This document shows, one piece after another, positions 7,742 through 17,606 of a stretch of 64,000 nt of DNA. A program made the position numbers and the translations under genes. The DNA is from Bacteroidetes bacterium UBA1941 (GTDB lineage: Bacteria; Bacteroidota; Bacteroidia; Chitinophagales; LD1), in NCBI GenBank assembly GCA_002336805.1, contig DDEZ01000008.1, positions 62,001 to 126,000 on the forward strand, written 5' to 3'. Positions within the stretch are counted from its first letter, which is position 1. Each line of letters starts with the position of its first letter. Under the pieces are notes generated by a model. The model saw nothing but the letters and a program-made list of their open reading frames with translations, was not told where the DNA came from and made no database searches.

Positions 7742-10700
7742 TTATTCTTTTACCAGTCGTGTTGAGTAGTACTTATCTCCCGCCTTGAGTTTCAGGATAT
7801 AAACACCTCCGGCAAGATCATGCAGATCTATCTGCTCCGTGGCCGTGCGTACATGCCCCAGCTCCCTCGTCCATACTTTCTGACCGAGCAGTGTATAGAG
7901 GCTGAGGTCTACCGGTAGTGGCTCATTCATCTCTACAATCACAGTGCATTTGTCTGTAGCCGGGTTAGGTGCTATTGTGTATTGCAGATTATTAGTCACA
8001 TCTGCTATAGCATTAGGCCCCTGCCCTACCGTGACCGATGCTATGGTCATACAGCCAAACATATCTGTGACGGTACAAGTATATGTACCAGGCGCCAGCT
8101 GCGTAGCAGTCTGGGTAGTTTGATTATTATTCCATACATAAGTATAGTTAGGCGCACCACCTACAGGGTATACTGTAGCACTACCATTATTGGATGTAGC
8201 TGTAGTAGATGGAGTAGAGTGTATTGAATCGGTAAGCGTAGATGCCTGCTGAGTGATAGCTGCAGTAGCTACGGCAGTACAATTGTGACCATCCTTGACA
8301 GTCACAGTATAGCTGCCCACAGCCAGCCCGCTGATGGTCTGCGTGGTCTGCGTATTGCTCCAGATGTAGGTATATCCGGATCCGCTACCGCCGGAGCCGG
8401 AGGCCGTAGCAGTACCCATAGTGGTACAGATCACAGGAGATGAGCTGGTAGTCACACTGACTGAAGTAGGCTCTGATATACTCACACTGGTAGTGGTAGA
8501 GCATCCCGCGTTTGACACTGTTACTACGTAGGTAGTAGCGCTCAGTCCGGTAGCCTGTGCAGTTGAGTTACCATTACTCCACTGATAGGTATAGCCACCG
8601 GTACCGCCGGTAGCAGCTACTGTAGCAGTACCATCTGCACCGCCGTGGCATGTAGCATTGGTCTGAGCAGAGATACTGGCAGACAGGCCTGATGTGGTGC
8701 CTACAGAAGCAGAGGCAGACGCACTGCAGCCGTTGGCATCTGTGATGGTCACTGTATAGGTACCTGCACCCAGATTGCTGAGCGTACTGGTAGTAGCACC
8801 ACCCGGTGCCCAATGATAGGTAACACCCGATGCAGTAGTGCTGGCAGCCGCAGTACCATTATTACTGCCGCATGTAGCATCCGTTTTATTGACAGTGACT
8901 GTCAGCGTCGGAGATTGGTTTGTGACAGCCACTGAAGTCACAGCCGAGCACTGCTTGCTATCCTTTACAGTCACAGTATATGTAGCTGCTGCCAGGCCGG
9001 TAGCAGTAGCCGTGGTCTGAGTATTGCTCCACAGATATGTATAGCCTCCAGTATTGCCACCAGTTGCACTGACAGTAGCTGTGCCGCTTGTATTGCATAT
9101 CACTGCGGTAGCAGTGGCCGTAGCGGCTACTGCTGCAGATGGGCCACTTATCATTATCGTAGCTGTGGCAGGGCATGCCGTACCGTCACTCACTGTCACA
9201 GTATAGCTGCCAGCCGGTTTGCCCGTGATGCTGGCAGTAGTCGCACCACCCGGAGCCCATACGTATGTATAGGTGCCTGAGCCACCGCTGGCTGCCACAC
9301 TAGCACTACCGTTAGCGTCACCATAGCAGGTCACAGGCGTAGAGGATGGTGTTACGTTCGCGCCGTTTGAATTCTGCACATTTATCGTTGCACTGGCAGA
9401 GCAGCCATTCGTATTAGTGATGGTCACGCTATAAGTACCAGCAGCCACATTGGAAAGTGATGTAGCATGAGACCCACCTGGTGCCCATGTATAGGTCACA
9501 CCGGTAGCAGTGGTGCTCGCTGTCACCGTACCATTGCTATTGCCGCATGTGGCATCGGTCTTGCTCAGGGATACAGAGAGTGTCAGGGATTGGTTAGCCA
9601 CGGTAGCAGAAGCTGTGGCAGAGCACTGCTTACTATCTTTCACAGTCACAGTATAGGTGCCTGCGGTGAGATTGCTGACAGTGGCAGTCGTCTGAGTATT
9701 GCTCCAGAGGTATGTATAGCCACCTGTATTGCCACCCGATCCCGTCACTGTAGCTGTGCCTGCAGTGGTACAGATCACAGCGGTAGACGTAGCACTGGCA
9801 GTGAGCACACCAGGCTGCGATATAGTAGCAGATGCGGTAGTCTGGCAGCCATTGCCGTCAGTCACAGTGACTATATATGTACCAGCTATTTTATTGGAAA
9901 TAGTAGCAGTAGATCCGCCGCCACTCCATGCATAAGTGAATGGCCCGGTACCCGTAGGAGTAGCAGTCGCAGTACCATTGTTGCCACCGTTGCAGCTCAC
10001 TGGTGTGGTAGACACTGCTACCGTAGCACCTGTGGTGGACTTGAGTGTATCAGATTTGGAAGCGGAGCAGCCCAGGGCATTTGTGATGGTCACTGTATAT
10101 ATACCGGCGGCTATATTAGAAATAGAACCGGTTGTATCACCATTGCTCCAGTGGTAGTGTGCACCATTGCTTGAGCCGTTTATGGTAGCTACTATGGAGC
10201 CATTGGACTGGTTGCAGGTACTATTCGTATTGCTAAAGCTGATAGTGACGGTAGCCGTCTGGCTGGTCACAGCCACAGAGCCTGTCACGCTACAGTTCTT
10301 AGAATCCTTGACAGTGACCGTATAAGTGCCGGCAGCAAGGCTACTGACACTGGCAGTAGTATAGCTTCCAGGACTCCAGCTGTAGGTAAAGCCACCATTA
10401 CCACCCGTAGCGGCTACTGTCACAGAACCATTACTGTTGCCACAGTAGGCGCTGGTAGCAGATGTCGTAGCACTCAGCGCGCTGAAAGGCTGGCTGATAG
10501 CTACAGATGCAGTAGATGAGCAGCCATAGTTGCTGGTCACAGTCACCGTATATGTTCCAGCTGGCTTATTGCTGATAGTAGCTGTCGTAGCACTGCCAGG
10601 CGCCCATAAATATGTATATGAAGTACCTCCGGAGGCCGTGACTGTAGCAGTACCATCACTGCCACCATAGCAGCTCACCGGGGTTGTACTCATAGACTCC

Positions 10701-13579
10701 GTAGGCAGTGGCCTCACCGTGATGTACGACGTTCTTGGCAGTGCATTGCTGCCACCTGCATTGGATGCAGTGAGTGTGACAGAGTAGGTGCCGGCTGTAG
10801 TAAAGGTAAATGTCGGATTCTTGCTGGACGACACCATATTCACCGGGCCTGTCACCTGCCATGACCAGCCGCTAGGGCAGCCGGTAGATTGATCTGTGAA
10901 GCGTACAGAATCACCTACGCAGAGTGAAGTCTTATTGGCTGTGAATGCAGCTGTAGGAGCTGTCTGCGTACACTGCACCGGGAATATATAAAAGCTAAAA
11001 GGGAACCAATCGCTATCTACAGCAGCCCACTGGCTGGTGGTAGCGTTTATATAGTTCAGCTCATATCCCTGATACGGGTGGTTAGCACTATTATAGTAAG
11101 AAGTAGTACCCATCCAGATAGTATCACCGGCCAGGTAGTTGATATTAAAGCCTACATAGAATGTGCTGCCCGTAGCGACCGGACATGGGAATGTAGCCTG
11201 AGTAAATCTGCTGTTGGCCACATTGGTCACCACAGTACTCATAGCCACCTTAGTAGTGCCTAGCACTGTGCCTGGCAGGCCGTTTGCGCCATTTGCATCC
11301 CACACATTGATGGTTACGGAGTCAGTAGCGCCGGCAGAGCGGGCATATACGAATCCGAGCAGCACCGAGTTGAGCGGGCGTCCGTTTACGTTAGTGTATT
11401 TTTCCGCCTTGGCCAGGTCATGATAGCTATTGGTACCAGCTATGACTCCCCATGTGGAGTTACCATCGCTATACACGCGGAGGGAGTCATTGGTCAGCAA
11501 GTGGCTGAGAGTATCACAGCCGGACTGGGCACTGGCCGGTACCACAGTGATAGTGACTGTCATAGAGTCAGAGCCGCAGCCATTTGTCACACGCAGCTTA
11601 GTAGTGTACGTACCTACAGTACTATAGGTGATCGCCCCCGGAGCCTGTGCTGTAGAGGTAGCAGGCGTACCACCGCCAAAGGTCCAGGCCCACGCTGTCG
11701 GGCTATTGGCAGACTGATCGGTATAGGTCACTGTGCTGCCTTGAGTCACTGTAGTCGGCGAAGCGACAAACGATGCAGTAGGACGTGTACAGCCGCCCGT
11801 CGTAGCTACAGTATCTATATTGATATTATCCAGCAGCAGTGACTGACCGTATTTGTTGATATTGATAAAGGCAAACTGAACAGAAGACATCCCTAGATAT
11901 GATGCCAGGCTGATAGTAGAATCCCGCACCCATTGTGTAGCCGTAGGCACAAACTGGTTGGTGTATGCCGTAGTAGTAGTGCGTAGCTGGCTTCCACCCT
12001 TCTTCCAAAGGGATGTCCATGTAGTACCGCAGTCGGTTGAGACCATTACCTGCAGTGTGTCTGCGCTGGTTGCGTTGTAGAGTGCATATGCGTAGTCAAA
12101 CTTGAGTTTAGAAGTTGCATTCAGGCCACGTGTGAAACTGTAAACCGGAGTATACAGATAGTCCTTTTGGCCGGAAGCATTGTAGTTATAGTTATCCAGG
12201 AAAGCACTGGCTGTAGATTGGCCAAAGCCGCTCGCACTGGTAGTACGCACCCATGTAGTAGAGGCGTCAGGATTATTCAGAGACCAGCCCGCAGGAGGGA
12301 ATGTCGTACCCTCAAAACCCTCTTTGAGAGGAAGTGCTGTAGTGCCTAGTACTGTAATATAGTTAGTCCTGGTGAGAGGGGTAGATCCACCAGCATTGCT
12401 GGCAGTCAGGGTCACAGAATAAGTTCCCGCCGTATTATAAACTATGTTTTGAGGGTTTTGTGTAGTAGAGGTGGTAGTAGCTGCGCCAGTGAAAGACCAG
12501 CTCCAGGATGTAGGACTGCCCGTAGATTGATCCGTAAAGTTGACAGACTGACCGACGCAGATAGTAGTTTTATTGGCCGTAAATGCTGTAACTGGTCCGC
12601 CGGATACTGGCACGCATCCCTGCGAGTTAAGGAGGGCAGCGCGCGCACCTCCGGTAGCAAAGTTAGCCTGGATACGGGTATTTTGACCATTGGTGAACAT
12701 ATACATACAGGCATCGTCTGTATAGTCCATATAGTTCATAAACATGGCTCCGGGACTGGTAGTCGCACAAGCATCTGTATGCGGGTAGGTAGGGCATCCG
12801 TAGTTCATGTCAGCCTGATTAGGTGTATCATTCACCTGATCAGTGCCTGAGCACGCACCATTGTCATCACCCCATATGTGGTATAAGTTTAGCCAGTGGC
12901 CTACCTCATGGGTAGCCGTCCGGCCCTTATTATATGGTGCCGTAGATGCTGTACCGGTACTACCAAAAGCAGTATTGAGGATCACAACGCCATCAGTAGC
13001 CGCAGTTCCTCCCGGGAATTGTGCATAGCCCAGAAGGCCACCGCCCAGGTCACATGCCCAGAGATTCAGGTATGAAGAGGCTGGCCATGCGTCATCACCT
13101 CCTTGACTGGTATACTTCACTTTATCATCATCTATCCATGAGGTTGCGGTATTGATACGCTTCCTTACTACCCCATTGGTAGCTGTACCTGTGGGCGTAC
13201 GCTGCGCGAGGCAAAACTGGATGTTACAGTCTGCGGCGATACTTCTCCACGGGGCAGGAATGCTGGCTGTATCTGCGTTTAGCTTATGATAATCGAGATT
13301 GAGGCGATCTATCTGAGATTGGATCTGGGCCATACTGATATTGCCCGCAGAGTCATGATAGACCACATGCACTACCACAGGTATAGTGATCACGGCACGC
13401 TGGCCATTGCTAGACATGTGATAGTTCTGAGCGAACTGGTCTATGGCCTGCCTGTGCCCCGTGTAGTGAGGATCACTCTGCATGAGGAGCTGCTCATGAT
13501 GCATCGTACCACATGTACGCTGCGCATGGCTACTGATAAAACATAGGAACGCAACTGAAAGGAGAAGAAATTTCTTCAT
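7742..13579 (-). CDS. Giant secreted M43-type metalloprotease with PKD and SprB repeats and T9SS sorting domain
   Basis: The 1945-residue product has a signal peptide (1-19), a pappalysin-like M43 zinc protease domain (about 65-325) with HEVGHWLNLYH at 224-234 and a Met-turn region MNYMDY at 281-286, a PKD domain (about 330-411), a jelly-roll-like segment (about 415-590) ending LLLDNINID, a second PKD (about 598-680), another beta domain (about 685-870), a third PKD (about 875-957), twelve SprB-like repeats of about 75 residues (about 961-1855), and a T9SS sorting domain ending RLVKE. SprB repeats occur in gliding and surface adhesins of Bacteroidota. It is probably cell-surface or secreted and acts on proteins. 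It is monocistronic, with its own promoter and terminator. Confidence 0.93.
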   Translation of the reverse strand: MKKFLLLSVAFLCFISSHAQRTCGTMHHEQLLMQSDPHYTGHRQAIDQFAQNYHMSSNGQRAVITIPVVVHVVYHDSAGNISMAQIQSQIDRLNLDYHKLNADTASIPAPWRSIAADCNIQFCLAQRTPTGTATNGVVRKRINTATSWIDDDKVKYTSQGGDDAWPASSYLNLWACDLGGGLLGYAQFPGGTAATDGVVILNTAFGSTGTASTAPYNKGRTATHEVGHWLNLYHIWGDDNGACSGTDQVNDTPNQADMNYGCPTYPHTDACATTSPGAMFMNYMDYTDDACMYMFTNGQNTRIQANFATGGARAALLNSQGCVPVSGGPVTAFTANKTTICVGQSVNFTDQSTGSPTSWSWSFTGAATTTSTTQNPQNIVYNTAGTYSVTLTASNAGGSTPLTRTNYITVLGTTALPLKEGFEGTTFPPAGWSLNNPDASTTWVRTTSASGFGQSTASAFLDNYNYNASGQKDYLYTPVYSFTRGLNATSKLKFDYAYALYNATSADTLQVMVSTDCGTTWTSLWKKGGSQLRTTTTAYTNQFVPTATQWVRDSTISLASYLGMSSVQFAFININKYGQSLLLDNINIDTVATTGGCTRPTASFVASPTTVTQGSTVTYTDQSANSPTAWAWTFGGGTPATSTAQAPGAITYSTVGTYTTKLRVTNGCGSDSMTVTITVVPASAQSGCDTLSHLLTNDSLRVYSDGNSTWGVIAGTNSYHDLAKAEKYTNVNGRPLNSVLLGFVYARSAGATDSVTINVWDANGANGLPGTVLGTTKVAMSTVVTNVANSRFTQATFPCPVATGSTFYVGFNINYLAGDTIWMGTTSYYNSANHPYQGYELNYINATTSQWAAVDSDWFPFSFYIFPVQCTQTAPTAAFTANKTSLCVGDSVRFTDQSTGCPSGWSWQVTGPVNMVSSSKNPTFTFTTAGTYSVTLTASNAGGSNALPRTSYITVRPLPTESMSTTPVSCYGGSDGTATVTASGGTSYTYLWAPGSATTATISNKPAGTYTVTVTSNYGCSSTASVAISQPFSALSATTSATSAYCGNSNGSVTVAATGGNGGFTYSWSPGSYTTASVSSLAAGTYTVTVKDSKNCSVTGSVAVTSQTATVTISFSNTNSTCNQSNGSIVATINGSSNGAHYHWSNGDTTGSISNIAAGIYTVTITNALGCSASKSDTLKSTTGATVAVSTTPVSCNGGNNGTATATPTGTGPFTYAWSGGGSTATISNKIAGTYIVTVTDGNGCQTTASATISQPGVLTASATSTAVICTTAGTATVTGSGGNTGGYTYLWSNTQTTATVSNLTAGTYTVTVKDSKQCSATASATVANQSLTLSVSLSKTDATCGNSNGTVTASTTATGVTYTWAPGGSHATSLSNVAAGTYSVTITNTNGCSASATINVQNSNGANVTPSSTPVTCYGDANGSASVAASGGSGTYTYVWAPGGATTASITGKPAGSYTVTVSDGTACPATATIMISGPSAAVAATATATAVICNTSGTATVSATGGNTGGYTYLWSNTQTTATATGLAAATYTVTVKDSKQCSAVTSVAVTNQSPTLTVTVNKTDATCGSNNGTAAASTTASGVTYHWAPGGATTSTLSNLGAGTYTVTITDANGCSASASASVGTTSGLSASISAQTNATCHGGADGTATVAATGGTGGYTYQWSNGNSTAQATGLSATTYVVTVSNAGCSTTTSVSISEPTSVSVTTSSSPVICTTMGTATASGSGGSGSGYTYIWSNTQTTQTISGLAVGSYTVTVKDGHNCTAVATAAITQQASTLTDSIHSTPSTTATSNNGSATVYPVGGAPNYTYVWNNNQTTQTATQLAPGTYTCTVTDMFGCMTIASVTVGQGPNAIADVTNNLQYTIAPNPATDKCTVIVEMNEPLPVDLSLYTLLGQKVWTRELGHVRTATEQIDLHDLAGGVYILKLKAGDKYYSTRLVKE
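8017..9811 (-). repeat. Higher-order ~670-bp tandem repeats inside the SprB region
   Basis: The twelve SprB-like units are not equally related. Units 5, 8 and 11 (each beginning near a VIC motif, at about 9780, 9100 and 8430) are nearest to one another, units 6 and 9 match (KTDATCG ... VTYTWAPGG versus VTYHWAPGG), and units 7 and 10 match. So blocks of three units (about 670 bp) have been duplicated: about 9140-9811, 8470-9139 and a partial copy 8017-8469. Units 5 and 8 share an uninterrupted stretch through GGYTYLWSNTQTTAT. Confidence 0.75.
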
Positions 13580-13615
13580 TCTGTTTGTTATTGATTTGTA
13601 AAATATTATGGGCGC

Positions 13616-13646
13616 TAAAATTACCCCTTAAAGAATAATAATCAAA
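13616..13646 (-). promoter_or_regulatory. Bacteroidota-type promoter of the large protease gene
   Basis: On the minus strand TTTG (13646-13643), a 19-base spacer and TAATTTTA (13623-13616) match the phylum's TTTG-N19-TAnnTTTG consensus with one mismatch in the -7 box. The implied start of transcription is about 30 bases before the ATG. The interval 13580-13724 otherwise holds no gene. Confidence 0.5.
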
Positions 13647-13724
13647 CAGAACCTGTGGATAATAGAGGCTATTTTGTTAAATGTATCGGTTATAAGACAA
13701 AAATCGACTTGTCATTTTAACACA

Positions 13725-15392
13725 TTACTTTTTCTTCAAAAATACAAAGCCGTTTTTTCGATAGATCTCAGTATATCTGTCCATAAAGTCGATGGTCGGT
13801 AATTTGTCTACTCTTGTGATGACATATACCGGTTTTGTGGTAGGCCCTGTCAGGATAAATGATGGGTCGCTATCCTGTGCCGAAGCCGGCTGGCTCTTAC
13901 CTTTATAGAATAGCTGCGCATAACTTTTAAAACCAGCCACCTCCACGTAACAATCTTCAAGTTTCTTGGACTCCAGAAATTCGATCATGGCGGCCTGAGA
14001 GTACTTTTCTATGCGCGGCACGATCAGCGCCAGAGAGAGGTTAGTAAACAAGCACGTGCTGATGAGCAATACCGCCATACCTATTATGACCCGCCCTCTA
14101 CCCAGTAGTATCGCCGCAGCTATCACCCCTGCCAGCAATCCGGCAGGTACCGCCAGGTCGTTTACAGTCCAATATACTTTGGCCTTGACAGCTTCGGTCG
14201 CAAAGGCATCCATTTTGATGGATTGAAATATCTCAGGGTGCAGTCCTAAGCCAATAGCACCGGCCACAGCTGCGGCAAATGCAATACCTATCACCATCAG
14301 AGGCACTGCCTGCCTCCATGTCCAGCGCCAGCGTCCAGACTGCAGATGGTGTATGAAGTAGGCTCCCAGAAATGTAACCGGAAAGTAACTTAACGAGGAA
14401 TAGTGTATGATCTTCGTCTTCACCACCGAGAATATGATCAGGACCACGACCAGCAAAACGATCATCCACCTTTTCAGAGAAACCTGGTGGAGCGTATCGT
14501 CCGGCTGCCTTCTGAAAGAATCCAGACATAAAATCGATGCCGGGAAACACCCAAGAAATACCGCCAACAGATGAAAATAGACAGGACCACCATGACCGGC
14601 ATCCTCGGTAGAGAATAGTCGTATCTGATAGATTATAAAATTGTGTACAAAGGCAAGGCCGTTTGCCCGGATCTCAAAGGAAAGCCACGCCCCTATCACT
14701 AGCGTGACCACTACCAGCCACAGTATCAGGTCACCTAGATTAAAGTTGAGTTTCCCCCTATTGATCAGAAGTATGATGGTCACTACCAGCACAATGATGC
14801 CTAGCGCTACAGGCCCTTTCGTCAAGACTGCCACACCGGCTGCCAGTGCTGAGGCTGTCAGGTACCACCTGTGATTGTTGCGTCGCATCTTATTAGGCTC
14901 AAAGTCGTCCTTTATCGATATAGCGAACAGGAAGTAAAGACTCAAGAAGATAAAGTAATTAAACACCGGATCTATGATACCAGATTTGAAATACATCTGT
15001 GGCAAGATGGAACAGGCAAACAGCAATGCCCACCAGATACCCATACTTTTATCAAAATACCTCCGGCCTACATTGTAAACAGTGATCATGGTCACTATAC
15101 CAAATACCGCATTAGGTATACGTGCCGCAAATTCATTGACCCCAAAGTAACTCATAGACAGAGCCTGGAGCCAGATAAAGAATGGAGGCTTTTCATAGAA
15201 TGGCTGAAAATTGATCTGCACGGTCCTGTAGTGGTGGGTGAGCAGCATTTCACGAGCCGACTCTGCAAAGTTGATCTCATCCCAGTCGAAAAGGTGGGCA
15301 TTGCCCAGAAATGGAACAAAGACCAATACGCCAATAATAAAAAGGAAGACCCAGTGGGGCACATCAGAGAACCGCTTCAGCACATTATTCAT
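13725..15392 (-). CDS. GT39/ArnT-type membrane glycosyltransferase
   Basis: A 555-residue polytopic membrane protein of the PMT/ArnT superfamily, which moves sugars from polyprenyl-phosphate carriers to lipids or proteins on the periplasmic side. The N-terminal loop has the family's acidic pair in FDWDEINFAESARE (Asp38-Glu39) and the EKPPFFIW motif (67-74), followed by about ten hydrophobic segments and a short soluble C-terminal domain. I start it at 15392, where ATGA overlaps the upstream PAP2 stop, rather than at 15425. Coupling to a PAP2 phosphatase suggests the pair modifies lipid A, or recycles the lipid carrier, but the acceptor cannot be read from the sequence. Confidence 0.85.
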   Translation of the reverse strand: MNNVLKRFSDVPHWVFLFIIGVLVFVPFLGNAHLFDWDEINFAESAREMLLTHHYRTVQINFQPFYEKPPFFIWLQALSMSYFGVNEFAARIPNAVFGIVTMITVYNVGRRYFDKSMGIWWALLFACSILPQMYFKSGIIDPVFNYFIFLSLYFLFAISIKDDFEPNKMRRNNHRWYLTASALAAGVAVLTKGPVALGIIVLVVTIILLINRGKLNFNLGDLILWLVVVTLVIGAWLSFEIRANGLAFVHNFIIYQIRLFSTEDAGHGGPVYFHLLAVFLGCFPASILCLDSFRRQPDDTLHQVSLKRWMIVLLVVVLIIFSVVKTKIIHYSSLSYFPVTFLGAYFIHHLQSGRWRWTWRQAVPLMVIGIAFAAAVAGAIGLGLHPEIFQSIKMDAFATEAVKAKVYWTVNDLAVPAGLLAGVIAAAILLGRGRVIIGMAVLLISTCLFTNLSLALIVPRIEKYSQAAMIEFLESKKLEDCYVEVAGFKSYAQLFYKGKSQPASAQDSDPSFILTGPTTKPVYVITRVDKLPTIDFMDRYTEIYRKNGFVFLKKK

Positions 15393-16066
15393 TGTTTCAC
15401 TTGCCTTTTTGTAAAGCGCTCCCACAGGGAAAAATCAAGCACCCTGCTCTCGCGGTGCATAATGGGACGCTGCAGCGCAATATACACCAAAAGCGTAATA
15501 GTGACGCCCACCAGTGACCCAAAGTAAACGTCTACCCAAAAGTGCTCCAACAGATAAATACGGGACAATCCTACCAGCAATGCCAGGCACAGCAATACTA
15601 AACTGGCCCAGGTCCGCCTGATAAAGATGGCGAGCATCAGTGCAGAGGCAAATGCCGTGGCGGTGTGACCGGAGGGAAAGCTATATTGGGATAAGATCGG
15701 CCTGCCTTTGATAAAATTCAGATGCTGCGCACTCCCAAAGAATAATGCAGGCCTGACGTGATCAGCAAACACGACATACTTGAGCCAGATGATCACCGCA
15801 CCCACTACCATCATATTGATAGCAAACATAATGAAATAGCGTAACCGGGCGGCTACGAGTACAGTGAAGATCACAGAAAGCGATATGGCCTCAGCCAGCT
15901 GAGTAAAAAAAACAAAAATGAAATCCATCCACGGTGTATGATGACTATCCATAAATAGTGTCTCATGCCCCTGCTGATACCATATAAAACTAAATGCCCC
16001 CGCTATAAGGTATATGGAGAATATGCCCAGGAAATAGCGATTATGATATATGAGCTGGCGAGGCAT
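15389..16066 (-). CDS. PAP2-family membrane lipid phosphatase
   Basis: A 225-residue membrane protein with the three PAP2 motifs: a K-x8-RP version of motif 1 (Lys96, Arg105-Pro106), PSGH at 131-134 with catalytic His134, and SR-x5-H-x3-D (Ser168, Arg169, His175, Asp179). About six hydrophobic helices surround them. Such enzymes dephosphorylate undecaprenyl pyrophosphate, phosphatidylglycerol phosphate or lipid A. It is the first gene of a two-gene unit with the GT39 glycosyltransferase and overlaps it by four bases. The spacing in motif 1 is two residues longer than the usual K-x6-RP. The region 16067-16158 is a divergent intergenic spacer with no clear box. Confidence 0.87.
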   Translation of the reverse strand: MPRQLIYHNRYFLGIFSIYLIAGAFSFIWYQQGHETLFMDSHHTPWMDFIFVFFTQLAEAISLSVIFTVLVAARLRYFIMFAINMMVVGAVIIWLKYVVFADHVRPALFFGSAQHLNFIKGRPILSQYSFPSGHTATAFASALMLAIFIRRTWASLVLLCLALLVGLSRIYLLEHFWVDVYFGSLVGVTITLLVYIALQRPIMHRESRVLDFSLWERFTKRQVKQ

Positions 16067-16158
16067 GATTCCTATATATAGTTTACAAAATGAAGTTATG
16101 AACTAAATTCATAGGTGAAATAATATGCTTCACTTATACTTAACATACGTCCGCTATC

Positions 16159-17568
16159 ATGCACACTATGAGATACATTTTAATCTTACTATCTGGCCTG
16201 CCCCTGTCTCTGTTTTGTCAGTCATTAGCCATTATACCGGCCCCAGCCAGCTCTCTCTTGCTTCCTCCGTATGATTCGCTACCTGTAGCAGAACTGCGGC
16301 CGGTAAGATTGGATACTCCACACACAGCCACATGTTTCGGTCCCGAGGGCTATGTGCTGATCATATCCCATGATGAGACTACGATATATGCCAAAGCTCC
16401 AATAGGATTTGAAAACGGAAAGCGCACCCTGCAGCAGATCACATCAGTATCCCAAAACGGCAAAATCTCACCGATCGAGATAGTAGACTATCCACGGTAT
16501 GCCTACCGGGGTATGCATCTCGATGTCTGCCGCCATTTCTTTTCCAAAGACTTTATTAAAAAATATATTGACCTTCTGGCCGGGTATAAAATGAATACTT
16601 TTCACTGGCATCTCACTGACGATCAGGGATGGCGGATCCAGATCAAGAAATATCCCCGGCTGACCGAGGTCGGTGCATGGCGTACAGAAAAGGATGGTAC
16701 TCAATATGGCGGGTACTATACGCAGGAAGACATAAGGGAAATAGTGGCCTACGCGGCAGAGCGGTACATCACGGTGATACCTGAGATCGAGATGCCGGGG
16801 CACTCTTCCGCTGCGCTGGCTGCATATCCGCAGCTAGGCTGCACAGGTCAGCAGCTCACAGTACCGAATAGTTGGGGCATCAAAAAGGACATTTACGCTC
16901 CCGGGGATAGTACATTCAGGTTCCTTGAAGACGTCATGGATGAAGTGTGCGACTTATTTCCCTCCAGGTACATACATATAGGCGGCGATGAGGCGCCTAA
17001 GGCACAGTGGAGGAATAGCCCTGTGGCTCAGGCTGTCATGCAGGAGCAGCATCTGAAAAGCGAAGAGGAACTACAGCACTATTTCATGCATCGCATAGAG
17101 AGCTACCTCAATAAAAAAGGGCGTACCGCCATAGGCTGGGGAGAAGTAGTGCATGGAGGACTCAGTGATAGTATCGTGGTGATGAGCTGGCTGGACAAAA
17201 GCGCCGGTATTAGGGCAGCAAAGCAGGGTAATAGAGTGATCATGGCACCACGGGCCTACTGCTACTTTGACTATCCCCAAAAGGGAGACAAGTCAAAGGC
17301 AATATGGATGCTGCCCCTGCCGCTCAGAAAGGTATATTCTTTCCGGCCCGCATCCGGTCTACTCACTGATGCTCAAAACGAGCTGATCCTGGGTGGGGAA
17401 GCGACGCTGTGGACAGAATACGTGAAAACAGAAGCTGATGCGCTGCATCAGCTCATGCCGCGTATGGCAGCCATGGCCGAGGCGCTCTGGACAGCCAGCG
17501 ACAAACGAAACTACCGGGACTTCCTGCATCGTCTCAAACTTCAGCGCGCAATTACCTCAGAAAAATAG
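16159..17568 (+). CDS. Secreted GH20 beta-N-acetylhexosaminidase
   Basis: A 469-residue enzyme that removes terminal N-acetylglucosamine or N-acetylgalactosamine from glycans by substrate-assisted catalysis. A signal peptide covers about residues 1-21 (either ATG at 16159 or at 16168 works). A short non-catalytic N-terminal domain (about 25-108) leads into the GH20 barrel: YRGMHLDVCRHFF (116-128), HWHLTDDQGWR (149-159), PEIEMPGHS (208-216) and the catalytic HIGGDE with Asp277-Glu278. The final barrel part includes WGEATLW-like LGGEATLWTEY. It begins a co-directional series of secreted proteins reaching 21.3 kb. Substrate could be chitin fragments, peptidoglycan or host-type glycans. Confidence 0.93.
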   Translation: MHTMRYILILLSGLPLSLFCQSLAIIPAPASSLLLPPYDSLPVAELRPVRLDTPHTATCFGPEGYVLIISHDETTIYAKAPIGFENGKRTLQQITSVSQNGKISPIEIVDYPRYAYRGMHLDVCRHFFSKDFIKKYIDLLAGYKMNTFHWHLTDDQGWRIQIKKYPRLTEVGAWRTEKDGTQYGGYYTQEDIREIVAYAAERYITVIPEIEMPGHSSAALAAYPQLGCTGQQLTVPNSWGIKKDIYAPGDSTFRFLEDVMDEVCDLFPSRYIHIGGDEAPKAQWRNSPVAQAVMQEQHLKSEEELQHYFMHRIESYLNKKGRTAIGWGEVVHGGLSDSIVVMSWLDKSAGIRAAKQGNRVIMAPRAYCYFDYPQKGDKSKAIWMLPLPLRKVYSFRPASGLLTDAQNELILGGEATLWTEYVKTEADALHQLMPRMAAMAEALWTASDKRNYRDFLHRLKLQRAITSEK

Positions 17569-17579
17569 TGTCAGAACCC

Positions 17580-17587
17580 TACATTTG
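17580..17587 (+). promoter_or_regulatory. Candidate -7 box TACATTTG
   Basis: TACATTTG exactly matches the Bacteroidota -7 consensus TAnnTTTG and lies 20 bases before the ATG of the phosphatase gene, just after the hexosaminidase stop. No TTG is visible at the usual -33 distance, so the call is tentative. Confidence 0.35.
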
Positions 17588-17606
17588 CGTTCATCAATTT
17601 CTATAC

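Noticed and set aside
9467..10174. A 235-codon open frame on the plus strand inside the SprB repeats, with others nearby (7982, 9729, 9936, 11420)
   Set aside because: They are antisense shadows of repetitive Thr/Ser/Ala-rich coding sequence; the composition is odd (many Ser, Arg, Cys) and no start signal or family is seen.
8017..10660. Regularly spaced repeats that at first sight suggest a CRISPR-like array
   Set aside because: The period is about 225 bp and in frame with the protein; units are diverged coding repeats, not short identical repeats with unique spacers.
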